From positions 87,765,637-87,829,636 of the forward strand of contig NC_132923.1 of NCBI RefSeq assembly GCF_047675955.1: DNA of 64,000 nucleotides, written 5' to 3'. A program made the translations under genes and the position numbers. The notes below the pieces were generated by a model that made no database searches, was not told the origin of the DNA, and saw only the letters and a list, made by a program, of their open reading frames with translations. The stretch comes from Chlorocebus sabaeus (taxonomy: Eukaryota > Chordata > Mammalia > Primates > Cercopithecidae). Below are positions 33,986-46,520 of the stretch, piece after piece; position 1 is the stretch's first letter, and the number at the start of each line of letters is the position of its first letter.

Positions 33986-34170
33986 ATCTACATCAAATAC
34001 TACCTCCTCTGAGAAGGCTCCTGTTATTTCTCAGTCAGTGTTTATGACCCTCTGCCTCTGAACTTACATAGAATGCTGCTTATACATCTATTTTTGCTGG
34101 TGTTTTCCATGATTGTTACCATGTCCGTCTTCTTGCTCAATTATACATAACATTTGAGTTTCTTGGTAGT
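33986..34170 (+). mobile_element. LINE-2 (L2), sense
   Basis: The segments aaatactacctcctctgaga, aaggctcctgttatttctca and tgtccgtcttcttgctcaat follow the L2 3' order. Confidence 0.6.
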
Positions 34171-34174
34171 AAAA

Positions 34175-34385
34175 AGAAATATCACTTATTACACTCTAGC
34201 TATGTCCTAGACATTATACTAAGTATCTTAAACATAGTATTTAATGCAGTATTTACCACAACCCTGTAGTGTAGAGATGATTATCTTACTTTACAGATGA
34301 AGAAACAGAGTTAAAGGAGTTAGCTAACTTGCCTCAGGTTCCAGTGGCAGGGTACTGGTAAAGCCAAATTTCTAATCCTGGTTTA
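34175..34385 (-). mobile_element. MIR SINE, antisense
   Basis: The segments tgtagtgtagagatgattat, cttactttacagatgaagaa and gttagctaacttgcctcagg are MIR in reverse complement. Confidence 0.75.
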
Positions 34386-34394
34386 TTCTAATTC

Positions 34395-34750
34395 TTATAT
34401 ATCATTCCCTAGAGGTTTGAATTTATCCGAAGGACAAGGAGCATTACTGATGGTGTTTAAACAATGAAGTGATATGGTCAAACTTAAATTTAAGAACTTT
34501 CTCTGTTGGCCAGAGAGACTGGTATGGGAAGACAAATGAGGAGATTGTCATAGTAATCTTGGCTAGACATGTAGGAAGCACCATGGCAGTGGGAATTGAG
34601 ATGTTAAAGAGATATTCAGGACTTAGAGCTGACAGGGCTTGGTAACCACCTGAAAGAGAATTAGGGTTGGAGTCAAGGAGGGCTGGTGTGTAGTTTGGGA
34701 GCCTGGGTAGATTGTGATGTCACCTATAGTGGTGAGAAGCACAGGTCACT
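34395..34750 (-). mobile_element. LINE-2 (L2), antisense
   Basis: The segments acaatgaagtgatatggtca, ctctgttggccagagagact, agtaatcttggctagacatg and ggttggagtcaaggagggct keep L2 reverse-complement order. Confidence 0.65.
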
Positions 34751-34839
34751 GCAAAAGTGTTCATGGAGAGGACCCTCCTACCAAAGAAATGACAAGAATC
34801 TTCCTGCCCAGTCCTTGAGTGTGCATAACTTCCTGCACT

Positions 34840-34940
34840 TGCATTCAAATGTTCCCATTTTATAGGTGAGAATACCAAAGAACAGAAGTTAAGAACTTGC
34901 CCACATTATGTTATGAAATCTGGCATATAATTAGAGCTAA
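34840..34940 (-). mobile_element. MIR fragment, antisense
   Basis: The segment cccattttataggtgagaat, followed by gttaagaacttgcccacatt, is a short MIR core in reverse complement. Confidence 0.6.
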
Positions 34941-35749
34941 ATAACTGCTTGTCAATTGAATATTTCAAGACGATATTAGCCACTTTGAGCAGCCATTATC
35001 TGACGGGTCATGTTATAACTTTAACACTTTAATTCCTCTTTGAACTCTTTAAAAAGCAGAAAGTACAAAAGACTGAAAACTGGAGGCTTTTTCAAGAAGC
35101 TTCTTGAAACAAAGCAGACCTACAAGTTCCTAAAAATGAAGCATAATGGTTTAAAGAGAAAGTAATATGCTTAAGCAGTACACTAATTTGGTCCCACTTA
35201 GAATCTGAATTTGACTCATTCAAGATGATATAGTTGGTAGGGTGAAAGAGCCCAGCACTCAACCCTGAGCTTTAGCCTTTGGGTTGTGTATTCTCTTCAC
35301 TTCACTATTCCTGTCTTCTATTATTCCTAAATTCCCAAAATTTCTCACCAGCCTGAAAAACCAACTGTGCTTCCAAGCCTCAAAATTGCTCTGTTCTTAG
35401 TGGTATATTCAGTAAGAATTTTACACCCGGCCAGAAATAGGCAACACTAAACAAGGCAAATATAACCAAAATTTCCCATGCCCCCATCCTATAATATGCA
35501 GTGGTTATAAAAACTTCAAATACTCTAGAGTTGTCTTTAAACGGTGATTAGTCCAATAGTCTTCTACAATGGGAACAGCTAAGGCTTAAATAGTTCAAAT
35601 GGTCTGCACTATGATAGTTTTCCAACATGTATCAAGGCCAGCTCTCAAATTAGGACTGTTTCTTATTTAAAGCAATGGAAAAAAAATGTAGACCAAGATC
35701 AACTTTTCTAATTTTACGTATTAGAAAACTGATTCTTATTTACATATTT
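34941..35749. other. Unassigned DNA
   Basis: No repeat or gene recognised. Confidence 0.4.
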
Positions 35750-36390
35750 ATTAATCAAATCCAGAGCCATTTACTGAGTTTCCAAGGTATGCTGGAGGCT
35801 GGAGGTACAGCAATGGACAGGAAAGGTTGTATTCTCATCTTCCCAGAGCTCTCAGACTAGCAGGGAAGATAGCGTTACATACTTACTAACAATGGAGTGA
35901 CATGTGCAGTCATACACATAAGGGAGATCACCTGATCATAAAGGTCACCCTGAGGAAGTGATGGATCAACATAGTATAGGGGTTAAAAGCATGGACTCAA
36001 ACCAGACTGGGTTGGAATTCTTGCTTTGCCACTTACTAGCCCTGTGGCCTTGGGAAACTCATATAACTTCTCTGGGTCTTAGTGTCCCCCATCTATAAAA
36101 CAGGAATAATAAGAGTACCTACTTGCAGCACATTAAAAGTGTGCTAATATTTAGAAAGCACTTAGTATTTTGCAAATAGTAAAGGATAGTAATAAATTTG
36201 AAAAGAAGCTGAGATCCAAAGGATGAATAGAAGTTACCTAGACAGACAGCAAGGAAATAAGTGTTCCTAACAGAGAACACCATGTACAAAGACTCAGAAA
36301 AGAGCTAGTCTATTTCTAGGAACTGAAAGAAGCCAAGTATGACTTTAATAGAATGGACCCTGTTCATGCTGGAAGGAGGCATTCCAGGTC
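35750..36390 (-). mobile_element. LINE-2 (L2), antisense, split by MIR
   Basis: The left piece (ctggaggtacagcaatggac, cccagagctctcagactagc) and the right piece (aaggatgaatagaagttacc, gaacaccatgtacaaagact) read in L2 reverse-complement order on both sides of a sense MIR. The MIR therefore appears to have inserted into L2. Confidence 0.65.
35965..36190 (+). mobile_element. MIR SINE, sense, nearly full length
   Basis: The order is gtataggggttaaaagcatg, gactcaaaccagactgggtt, ctttgccacttactagccct, tgtggccttgggaaactcat and atctataaaacaggaataat. This is one of the best-preserved MIR copies in the window. Confidence 0.85.
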
Positions 36391-37034
36391 TAGATAATGG
36401 GGTCTAAGGCAGGCTGGTAGATCATATTAGGGTTTATCCCAAAACAGTGGAGATTCAGGGAAAGGTTTAAAGCACAGACAGTCTTAACTGTATTCGGGTT
36501 TTTGGGAGTCCTTCAGGCTTCTTTGTGGAATATGGATTGGGTGGGGGTTGCACTCCCACCCAACTGTAGAGACCCAGTGAGAGAAAGTGAGTCAGGCAAG
36601 GACAAGATTGGACCCAGGTTTTCTGCCTTCCAACCTGATACTTTTCTCATGCTGCACAGCCTTTTTCTAATGTGCTTTGATGGAGGCACGTCATGCCAAG
36701 TGCATTCCTTTCACTTCTGGATGTTTGCAGTGCTTACCCTTTGAGCTGCATCCCCTTCATTATGTGAATGTCCTGTTCTCTTGACGAAGAATGTAATTAC
36801 TGAGAGAGGAGATCAGATTAAAATTGAGTTTCTATAATGGGCCATTTGTTTGGAAGGGAGCCTGAAGGTATTTCTGAGGACTTTAATCAAAGGGGGAAAA
36901 AGCCAATAGAACTTCTGTGATGATGATGATTATTAGGGCAATTGAAATCCAAGCACAGCCAGCTTCTTCATCAGTGAGTCATCACTTGCTTTTCTGAGGT
37001 TCTTAATTGGATGAGATTTGTTTTCCTCTGCAGT
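36391..37034. other. Unassigned DNA
   Basis: No repeat or gene recognised. Confidence 0.4.
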
Positions 37035-37185
37035 CTAGACTCTCAGGAATGGAAGGGACCTTAAGGGTCATATAGTTCAACCCTATGAAGAAAGCTTCAG
37101 CCCTGACTGTAGCACTTTAATAAGATCATCCAGTCCCTACTGCCATACCTGAACTGACAAGGAACTCCTTACCTTGAAAGACATC
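37035..37185. mobile_element. Ancient repeat, L3/CR1-like
   Basis: The segments aggaatggaagggaccttaa, tcatatagttcaaccctatg and actgacaaggaactccttac resemble a deep mammalian repeat seen in many genomes. Strand and family are unresolved. Confidence 0.4.
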
Positions 37186-37959
37186 TCTCATATAGTAGAA
37201 CAACTCCAAAAGGAAGTTCCTCCTTTTATGGAAGTGAACTCTGTCTCTGGGTCCTACTCGTGCATCTGTTCTGGTTCTGCTTCTGGGTACATGTGGGACT
37301 TATCTGTCGCTTCTGCCTCAGGGGAACTATGGAGAGATCTTCAAGCAGCTGCCGTATTCTCCTAAGCTTCCTCTCCTTCAGCTGTCTTCTCAAGTGTGAT
37401 TCCCTATGTGTTAGTAATAGTCAAGGAAACCCAACAGTACAGTGACTTAAAGAACAATGAAGTTTATTTCTCTTTCACAAGTGGCTCTGAATTCAGCAGC
37501 CTACATTGGCAGCCAGCTCTACTCCCCACAGTTATATAGGAATCCACATTCTTTTCAGTACTCTGTTCCACCTTCACCTAGGGCATTTTTGTCATCTGCA
37601 CAAATTTAAGCCCCCTTGGGTTCTAGATGAGGGAAAGAGGAAAGAGAGAGTTCACAAAGAAAGTCCACTGCCTTAAAACTTAGGCCCGAAATGGTGCACA
37701 TCACCTTCATTTACATCCCACTGGTCAGAAGTTGGTGATATGGCTAGTATTTATTGCAGTGAGAATGTTCATAGGAAATGTGGTTTAGACATATGCCCAG
37801 AAAAGGAGGAGAAGAAATTTAGGGGTCATCCACCAGTCTCTACCATACCGTGAGATATCAGACGGGCCGGCTATAGCTCAGATGGGCCTCACACTTCTAT
37901 TGCCAGTTTCAATGTCTTTCATTTGACTCTTTTTGTGGCATGTTTCAAAAAACGAATGT
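37186..37959. other. Mostly unassigned; possible old repeat at 37395-37860
   Basis: The wording gaacaatgaagtttatttct, then ccttcatttacatcccactg and aagaaatttaggggtcatcc, is reminiscent of an old interspersed repeat, but I cannot name it. Confidence 0.35.
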
Positions 37960-38040
37960 AGTAGAGAGCACAGAGCATTTGGATGCAGACACCCTGGCTT
38001 CACGTTTATAAACTGAGCTCTTCAATCATTTCACTTTTCT
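37960..38040 (+). mobile_element. MIR fragment, sense
   Basis: The segment gtagagagcacagagcattt and then ggatgcagacaccctggctt is the first half of MIR. Confidence 0.55.
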
Positions 38041-38384
38041 TGTCTTTATTTGTTTATTAAATCAGGAGAAAAATGTTCATCCCATGAACTCTTTTGAAGG
38101 GAGAAAGGGATAATCAATGAAATTGCATTTTAAAATATGCCAATAAAGATGAAATAGTTTGGCTTCAGTCTTCAAACTAGTGGTTTCAAGCTTTCTCTGA
38201 CTACTCAACCTAAAGGGTTCTTTCTGTTTTTGGATTACCCGAAGCAATTGTATTCACCATCATCTTAAAAAGAACTTACTGTGAAAGGCTTATAAGAAAG
38301 ATTCTTTTACTTTATAGGCATTTGCCATTTATTTGAGGAAACAAATGGAAGAGTTTGATGGTGACCAATATTAGTAGAAGTAGC
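38041..38384. other. Unassigned DNA
   Basis: No repeat or gene recognised. Confidence 0.4.
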
Positions 38385-38640
38385 AGTAATGATGACAATA
38401 TATACCACTAGTGGCAATATCCATTTATCAAGCACTGATGTGCCAAGCTTTATGACAAGTGCTTATATATGGTGTCTGATTGATTTTTATAATATTCCTA
38501 TGAAGTAGGCATTTCATCCTTACATTATGAGTAAGAAATTTTAGACTCAGAAAGCTTAAGTACTTTAGTGAGGGTCTTACAACTGGTAACTAACAGACCC
38601 AGGATTTCAGTCTAAGACTTTGTACTTATAGAGCTCTTCC
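38385..38640 (-). mobile_element. MIR SINE, antisense
   Basis: The order is atccatttatcaagcactga, gacaagtgcttatatatggt, attcctatgaagtaggcatt and gggtcttacaactggtaact. Confidence 0.75.
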
Positions 38641-38689
38641 TCTTGAGTTAAGAAGATTCAATTCATGAGGCCAGATCATGTGCAATTTT

Positions 38690-38860
38690 GTTTGATAATT
38701 GGATCACTCAACAGACGTTTCCAGAGTGCCTATTATATGCTGCATATTGTTCTGAACATTAAGAGTATGGAATCAAATGAGTCATCTTAGTTAGTGACTT
38801 TATCTCATTCTTAATAGAGAAAAAAGAAGCCATATGATAAAAACTACCTGAAAATTCATC
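38690..38860 (-). mobile_element. LINE-2 (L2) 3' end, antisense
   Basis: The segment actcaacagacgtttccaga, then gtgcctattatatgctgcat, is the L2 3' terminus in reverse complement. Confidence 0.55.
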
Positions 38861-39019
38861 AACCCACGTGTATGCTTACCCACACACCCTGGCTTTCCTT
38901 TTGTTAGAATGGAACATGTCCTTTTTCCTCTGTAAGTCCAACTGCCTGTATTTTAGACCCCATTTGATCTTACTAAAATTGTCACTATCTCTTCTCCATG
39001 TTAAATTTATCACTTTCTG

Positions 39020-39311
39020 GGCCAGGTGCAGTGGCTCACACCTGTAATCCCAACACTTTGGGAGGCCGAGGCAGGTGGATCACTTGAGGTCAGGAGTTTG
39101 AGACCAGCCTGGCCAACATGATGAAACCCCATCTCTACTAAAATTACAAAAATTAGCTGGGCGTGGTGGGGGCACCTGTAATCACAGCTATTGGGGAGGC
39201 TGAGGTAAGAGAATTTCTTAAACCCCCGAGGTGAAGGTTGTAGTGAGCTGAGATTGCACCATTGCACTCCAGCCTGGGTGACAGAGCAAGACTCCATCTT
39301 AAAAAAAAAAA
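39020..39311 (+). mobile_element. AluS, full length
   Basis: It runs from GGCCAGGTGCAGTGGCTCAC to an 11-A tail, with caggagtttgagaccagcct and ggccaacatgatgaaaccc. The 13-bp target duplication ttatcactttctg lies at 39007-39019 and 39312-39324. Confidence 0.93.
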
Positions 39312-39385
39312 TTATCACTTTCTGGATTTCCTATATGCAAACAAATTAGCAATAATATTTTATATATTTATATAGATAAGTAGAC

Positions 39386-39458
39386 AGGAAGGAAGGAAGG
39401 AAGGAAGGAAGGAAGGAAGGAAGGAAGGAAGCAAGCAAGGAAGGAAGGAAGGAAAGAA
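39386..39458 (+). repeat. GGAA microsatellite
   Basis: There are eleven consecutive GGAA units at 39387-39430, a short GCAAGCAA interruption, then four more GGAA units (39439-39454). It lies about 75 bp after the AluS. Confidence 0.95.
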
Positions 39459-39539
39459 GTCCCCTGGCCCCACATTTTCCTCTGGCTATAAATCATTTCT
39501 CTACTTTATAGCAAAATTTTTCTAATGAATTATCTATAC

Positions 39540-40890
39540 TCATCCTTTCCACGTTCTCATCATACATCACTCTTCTCTTTCCACTCTTAACTTTAATTCA
39601 CAACATTCTTCTGAAACAGCTTTTATTAAGATCATCTTAGACCATCATCCTGCCAATTCTAATGGTCATTTCCCTGTTTTCATGTTATTGGATGTCATAG
39701 CAGCACTTCACACAGTTAACTGATAACCTACTTCCTGAAATACTTTCTTCTTTAGGCTTTCAAGATACTACACTCCCTTAGTCCTCTTTCTTCTCCACAG
39801 TGGCCACTTTTTCTCAGGATCCTTTGATGTATTCTTCTCTCCCATACATTAAATGTTGAAGTACTCTAGCCACTATGCTTTCTTCTCTTCTTTGCTCTTC
39901 TCCAGCTATACTCATTTTCCACATAATTCAATCTGTTTCCATAGCTTTAAATGTCAACTATATGCCAATGAGTTCCATATCTACATTTTCAACCTTAACT
40001 TCTCCTGAACTCTAGATTAGTATAATCAAACTGTCTATATAGTATTTCAATCCAGATGTCCAGTAGGCATGTCAAAATGAATATATTCAAAACAAAAACT
40101 CAGGTATTTTTCATCACAGCAATGAATTTGGTAAAAACCTGAGGGCTATCATTAATTTTTTTCTTTCCCTCACATCTTACATCCAGTCAATTAGTGAGTC
40201 TTGCCACTCTATCTCTAATATATGTCCCCAACCCACTCACTTTCCTCCATATCCTCTGCCATAACCCTAATCCAGGTCACTATTATATCTTGTTTGAACT
40301 ACTGAAAGAGCCTTTACTGGTCTCCCTACTTCTTGCCCCTAGAATCCATTCTCTACACAACAGCCAGATTATGTCTCTCCCTGCTTAAAACCTTTCTATG
40401 GCTTCCATTCTCATTTGAATAAGGTCCTTACCATGGCCAGTAATGCCCTACAGGTCTTGTTTTCTGCCTACTTCTACTTTTTCTCCTTCTACTTGGTGAC
40501 TATGGTCTAGCTATTATGACCTTCTTTCTGTCACCCAAAGATGGCAAGCTCATTTCTCTCTCCAACACTTGGCACTCTTCCCATAGGAAAATTTTTATTG
40601 TTTGGGTCTCCTCCTCAGGGAATATTTTCCTGATCATTCTAATTAAAATATACCACCACTACCCCAGTCACTACCGAATCATACCATTTAATTTTCTTCA
40701 TAGCATATATTAGTAGCTGAAATTATTTCATTTAATTTTTGTTTACTCATTTAAGACAATCTTCTCCTGCTATAATGAAAACTCCTTTGGGGCAGGGCAT
40801 TTGTGATTTTTTATTGCTGTATTCCCAGCACCTAGAATAATGCCCAGCACTTAGTAAACATTCAATAAATATCTGTAGACTGGCCTACTA
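39540..40890 (+). mobile_element. LINE-2 (L2), sense, about 1.3 kb
   Basis: This is the longest L2 in the window. Landmarks in order are agatgtccagtaggcatgtc (about 40055), acactcaactgg-like cttactggtctccctact (about 40315), caacagccagattatgtctc (about 40360), cctgcttaaaacctttctat, the aataaggtccttaccatggc segment, and the 3' end cccagcacctagaataatgc with acattcaataaatatctgta. No reverse transcriptase frame is retained, because this part is 3' of it or decayed. The 5' limit is approximate. Confidence 0.78.
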
Positions 40891-41879
40891 GATCCCTGCT
40901 CTCAAGGCCTTAGTATAATAAGAGAGACTGAAATGTGAATGATGACCACACAGTATAATTTGTGCTGTGACAGAGGGAAGCCCAGAATTTGTGATAGGCC
41001 AAAGCAGTTACCTAACCAAGCTGGACACATCAGATAAACTGAAGCTGAAACTGAAGTTTGAAGGATAGGTTGGTTTTAGCCAAGTGAAGAGTAGGGGAAG
41101 ATCACATATGGAGGGAGAGTAGGACTGTATGTCACATGGTTCATCAGGGCTGGAGGAATAAAGAAAGGTACACAGCCACCAGTTTATGTAGTAGGCTCAT
41201 GACTTTGAAATTTAGCTTTAAATGGAGAGCCAAGGAAGCAACCAAAGTAAACAAGTTTCATGATTTGTCTTTTTTGGCTCAAATTGTGTTTGAAATTTTG
41301 TATTTTCTTTCAACTTCTTATATCAAGATAATCCTCTTATTTGAATGGGATTTTTCCCTGATGATGCTACAGAATATGGATTATATGAATTTTGGAATTA
41401 TGTATATATACCTGATCTAATTATGCATAGGAAAGGTATACTACAGAACTAATCTACTGAAAGCTTCTATAGTAAATACATGATTATTTATTAATAATGA
41501 ATATGTATATATAAACCATATGATATAAATAGAATTTGGTTTATGAGTTCATAAAAAGGTATTTTTAGCATCATAGGTAAGCCATATATCCTCATATATA
41601 CTACTGTTTGTGGTATAAATAAATGTTTATGACTTCAGCATTTGGACTTGGGAAATACATGCAGTTTCTTGGGGCAGTAATATTATTCTGGGTACCCACT
41701 ACTTGGCCAAATGTAGGTCTGCAAAAATAGCTGCATGAATAAGGTGTTTGCTTTACATATTCCTGAAAATTTTAAATGGGGATAACACCTCCAAACAAGA
41801 TAAACTGCCTGTGGATATGTATATATTAATGTATATGGTCACAGCAAATACTTATGGTATAATGTAGCATTATAACAGA
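40891..41879. other. Unassigned AT-rich DNA
   Basis: There is no recognised family. The part at 41400-41870 is strongly A/T rich, with many TATATA-type strings. Confidence 0.4.
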
Positions 41880-42190
41880 TACATATAGAAAATGCTGCAA
41901 GCATAGTACAGGGAAGAAGTAGTTCTGCCTTGAAACATCCAGGAAGTTTTAAAAGAGGAAGCAACATTTGAACTAGGCTTTGAAGGATGACTAGGAATCT
42001 TCCAGAGAATAAAAGAAAGAAATGTCATTTAGGGAGTGGGAATGGCACAGGCAAAGGTGTAGAGGTGTGAAAGTACATGGAATATTCTAGGAACTATGAA
42101 TTAATGTACACTGTGGCCAGAATACAGGTGGGAAAGAAGTAGAAAATGACAGTGGAGAGGTGAATTAGGATCAAGACTGAAGGGTCTTAG
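41880..42190 (-). mobile_element. LINE-2 (L2), antisense, left part of a split copy
   Basis: The segments gaagcaacatttgaactagg, gctttgaaggatgactagga and gcaaaggtgtagaggtgtga are L2 in reverse complement. The copy stops at 42190, where a sense L1 starts. Its continuation is at 51794-51900. Confidence 0.7.
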
Positions 42191-42959
42191 AGGGAGGGAG
42201 CTCAAGATGGCCAAATAGAAGCCTCCTCTGATCATCCTTCCTGCAGGAACACCAAGTTTAACAGCTAGCTACACAAAAAGGCACCTTTGTAAGAACCAAA
42301 AATTAGGTGAGCAATCACAGTACCTGGTTTTTACTTCATATCACTGAAAGAGGAACTGAAGAGAATAGGAAATACCATCTTGAATTGCTGATGCCACCCC
42401 TCCCCCTTCTCCTGGCAGCATGTGAAATCTGTGTGCTTTGGGGAGGGAGAGTGCAGTGATTGTGGGACTTTGCATTGGAACTCAGTGCTGCTGTGTCACA
42501 GTGGAAAGAAACAACAGGCTAAACTCAACCAGTACTCATGGAGGGAGCATTTAGGCCAGACCAGCCCAAACCAGAGAGGAATCATCAATCCCGTTAGTCA
42601 TAGTTGAGTTCCATCAAGCCTCACCACCCAGAGTTAAAGTGCTTTGGGGTTTTAAATGAACTTCAAAGGCAGTCTGGGTCACAAGTACTGTTACTCCTAG
42701 GCAAGTCCTAGTGCTGTGCTGGGCTCCGGGCCAGTAAACTTGAGGGGCATCAGCCAGGCCAGCCAGGGGAGTGCTTGTGCCATCTCTTCCCAGCTCACAG
42801 ATCACAGCTCAGCTCCGACACAGGCCGCTTCAGCACTGCTCACAGATCCAACACAGACCCCTTTCTTTCTGGAGAAGAGAAGAGAGAAGAGTTCAGAAGA
42901 CTTTGTCTTGCAACTTGGATACCAGCTCAGCCACAGAAGGATAGGGTGCTAGGTAGAGT

Positions 42960-43960
42960 CCTGAGGTACCCATTCCAGGCTCTAGCACCCAGATGACATT
43001 TCTAGACATAACTTAAGCCAGAAGGGAACCTGCTACCTTGAAGAAAAGGACCTAGTCCTGGCAGGATTCATCACCTGCTGACTAAAAAGCCCTTGGCCCT
43101 GAATAATCAGCAGCAATAGTCAGGTCATACATGTTGTAGGCCTTGGGTGAGACTCTGAGACATGCTAGCTTCAGGTTTGACCCAGGACATTCCCATCTGT
43201 GGTGGCTATGGAGAGAGACTCCTTTGGCTTGAGAAAAGCAGAGGGAAGAGTAAAGGAGACTTTGTTTTGTAGTGTAGATACCAGCTGGGCCACAGAAGGG
43301 TAGCAAACCAAGCAGGAGCTTATAGTCCCCAATTCCAGGCCATGGCTCTAGGTTGGCATTTCTAGATCTGCCCTGGGCCAGAGAGGAGCTTACTTCCCTG
43401 AAGGGGAGTTTCAGGCCTGGGCAGATTCACTACAAGCTGATTGAAGAACTGTTGGGTTTGGGGTGAACATAAGTGGTAGTTTGGCAGTACTCCTCATGGG
43501 CCCTGTGGTGGTAGCCACAGGAAGAGAGGCCTCTGCTTGTGGAAAGGGGAGGGAATGGTGGAAAGGAATTCATCTTGTGCTTGGGTGTAAGGTCAGTCAC
43601 AGTAGAATGGAACACCAAGTAGATTTCTAAGATATCCAACTCCAGGCCTCGGTTTTGAATGGCATCTCTAGGGTTGGGGGGGAACTTGCTGCCCTGAAGG
43701 AAAGGACACAGGCCTGACTGACCTTGCCACCTGCTGATTGTAGAGTTTTAGGGCCTTCAGCAAACATAGGCAGTAGCCAGGTAGGAGTTACAGTGAACCT
43801 TGGGCAAGACGCAGTGCTATACTGGCTTCAGGTCAGACCCAGCACAGTCCCAGTGGTGGAGGCCACAGGGATATTTGCTCCAGGGAGCTCAGCACAGAGA
43901 GAGAGAGACTCCATTTGATTGGTAGGAAGTTAAGGAAGAGAACAAGAGTCTCTGTCTGGT
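42960..43960 (+). repeat. Repeated blocks in the old L1 5' UTR
   Basis: Similar blocks recur, each with ttccaggc-type, ggcatttctaga-type and accac(ct)gctga-type anchors. The ccaggc anchor falls at 42975, 43335 and 43642, that is, spacings of 360 and 307. This is the internally repeated 5' UTR (promoter region) typical of several old L1 lineages. Each block also carries a gtggtggc-type segment and an agagactcc(at)tt segment. Confidence 0.65.
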
Positions 43961-44299
43961 AATCTAGATAATTCTTTCAGATCTTTTCCAAGAAGACAGT
44001 ACCTCTACAAGTCTGCAAGTCACAGAATTACTGGTTTGGGGGTACCCCTTAATGCAGATATGGCTACAATGACTAAAAATTAGATCACAACAACTAAGTC
44101 CCTTTGAATAATTTTGAAAGCCTTCCCAAAAAGGACAGGTACAAATTAGTCCAGACTACGAAGACTATGATAAATCCCTAACTATTCAAATGCCCAGACA
44201 GCAAGGAACATCCACAAGCATCAAGATCATCCAGGAAAACATGACTTCACCAGATTAACTAAATAAGACACCAGGGACCAATCCCAGAGAGACAGATGT

Positions 44300-45125
44300 T
44301 TGTGACAATTCAGGGAATTCAAAGTAGCCATTTTGAGGAAAGTTGACAAAATTCAAGATAACACAGAGAAGGAATTAAGAATTCTATAAGTTCAAGATAA
44401 ATTTAACAAAAATATTAAAATAATTGAAAAGAATTAAACAGAAATTCTGGAGCTGAAAGATACGATTAACATACTAAAGAATGCATCAGAGTCTCGTAAT
44501 AGAATTGATCAAGGGGAAGAAAGAATTAGTAAGCTTGAAGAAAGGCTATTTGAAAATACATAGTCAGAAGAGACAAAAGAGAGAAAAAGAATAAAAAAGA
44601 ATATAGCACACCTACAAGACTAAGGAAATATCCTCAAAAGGGCAATTCTAAGACTTATTAGCCTTAAGAGGAGGTAGAAAGATAGGGTTAGAACTTTTAT
44701 TTCAAAGGGATAATAACTAAGAACTTTCCAAATGTTGAGAAAGCTATCAATATTCAAGTACAAGTAGGTTATAAAACACCTAGCATATTTAACCAAAAGA
44801 AAACTACTTCAAGGCATGTAATGATCAAACTTGCAAAAGTCTAGAATAAAGGGATCCTAAAAGCAGCAAAAGAAATAAAACAAACACAATGGAACTCCAA
44901 TACATCTGGCAGCTGACTTTTCAGTGGAAACCTCACAGGCCAGGAGAGGGTGTCATAACACATTTAAAGTGCTGAAGGAAAAACACAGAAAAAAAACTTG
45001 TACACTACAGTAGTACATTCAGTAAAAATATTTTTCAAACGTGAAGTAGAAATACTTTCCCAGACAAGCAAAAACTGAAGGATTTCATCAACACCAGACC
45101 TGTCCCACAAGAAATGTTAAAGGGA
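44300..45125 (+). pseudogene. LINE-1 ORF1 remnant (old L1)
   Basis: This region corresponds to ORF1, which encodes the RNA-binding chaperone protein of L1. The wording of the coiled-coil part (gaattaagaattctataag, gaatgcatcagagtctcgta) and of the C-terminal part (cattggaagt-like tccaatacatctggcagctg, ttttcagtggaaacctcaca, aacaccagacctgtcccaca) is clear in nucleotide form. The frame is broken many times and no long open frame remains. The related younger ORF1 fragment at 47220-47521 is better preserved. Confidence 0.75.
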
Positions 45126-45629
45126 GTTATTTATTTAGAAAGAAAAAGATGTTAATAAACAATAAGAAATCATCTGAAGGTACAAAACTCATTGGTAGCA
45201 GTAAGTACACATAAAAATATAGGATATTATAACATTGTAATTGTGATGTGTAAAATACTCATATCTTAAGTGCAAAGACTAAATCGTGAACCAATGAAAA
45301 TAATAACTACAACTTTTCAAGACATAGACAATATAAGAAGATATAAACAGAAATAAAAAAGTGGGAGGCGAAGTTAAAGTGTAGAATTTCCATTAGTTGT
45401 CCCTTTGCTTGTGTGTTAGTTTGTTTATGCAATCAGTGTTACACTGTCATCAGTTTAAAATAATGGGTTATATTATTTACAAACCTCATGGTAACCTCAA
45501 ATTAAAAAATGTACAACGGATACACAAAAAGGAAACAAGATATCACCAGAGAAAATCACCTTGACTAAAGGGAAAACAGGAAGGAAGGAAAGACCACAAA
45601 ACAAGCAGACAACAATAAATGATGCTAGG

Positions 45630-46520
45630 AAAACTGCATATCATATGCAGAAGAATGAAACTAGACTCCTATCTCTCACCATACACAAAAAATCAAATTT
45701 AAGTGGATTACAGACTTATATGTAAGACCCCAAACTATGAAACTACTGCAAGAAAACATTGGGGAACCTCTCCAGGACATTGATCTTTGCAACAATTTGT
45801 TGATCAGTACCCTACAAGCACAAGCGACCAAAGCAAAACTGGACAAATGGGATCACATTAAGTTAAAAACCTTCTGCACAGCAATGGAAACAATCAAAAA
45901 GTGAAGAGACAACCCATAAAATGGGAGAAAAATATTTGTGAACTATTCATCTTACCAGGGATTCATAACCAGAACTTATAAGGAGCTCAAACAACTCTGT
46001 AGGAAAAAAATCTAAACAATCTGATTTAAAAATGAGCAAAGATTTGACTAGACATTTCTCAAAAGAAGATGTACAGATGGCCAGCAGGCATATGAAAAAG
46101 TTCTCAACATCATTGATCATTAGAGAAATGCAAATCAAAACTACAATGAGATATTGTCTCACCCCAGCTAGAATGGCTTATATCCAAAAGATAGGCAATA
46201 ACAAATGCTGGCAAGGATGTGGAGAACAGAGAATCCTCAAACACCGTTGGTGGGAATGTAAATTACCACAACCACTATGGAGAACAGTTTGGATGTTCCT
46301 CAAAAAACTAAAAATAGAGCTACCATATGATCCAGCAATCACACTATTAGATATACCCCCAAAGAATGGAAATCAGTATATCGAAGACGTATCTGAAACA
46401 AACGTATCCCATGTTTATTGCACCACTGTTCACAATAGCCAAGGTTTGGAAGCAACCTAAGTGTCCATCAACAGATGAATGGGTAATGAAAATGTGGTAC
46501 ATATACAGAATGGAGTACTA
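45630..46520 (+). pseudogene. LINE-1 ORF2 3' remnant (old L1)
   Basis: After the internal deletion the sequence continues with the C-terminal third of ORF2, seen in the open piece 46032-46460 (142 codons). That piece keeps a Cys-Trp-Gln-Gly-Cys start of the cysteine motif, then His and Cys at roughly the usual spacing. The endonuclease and reverse transcriptase core are missing. Frames before and after are broken, so it is a dead copy. Confidence 0.78.
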
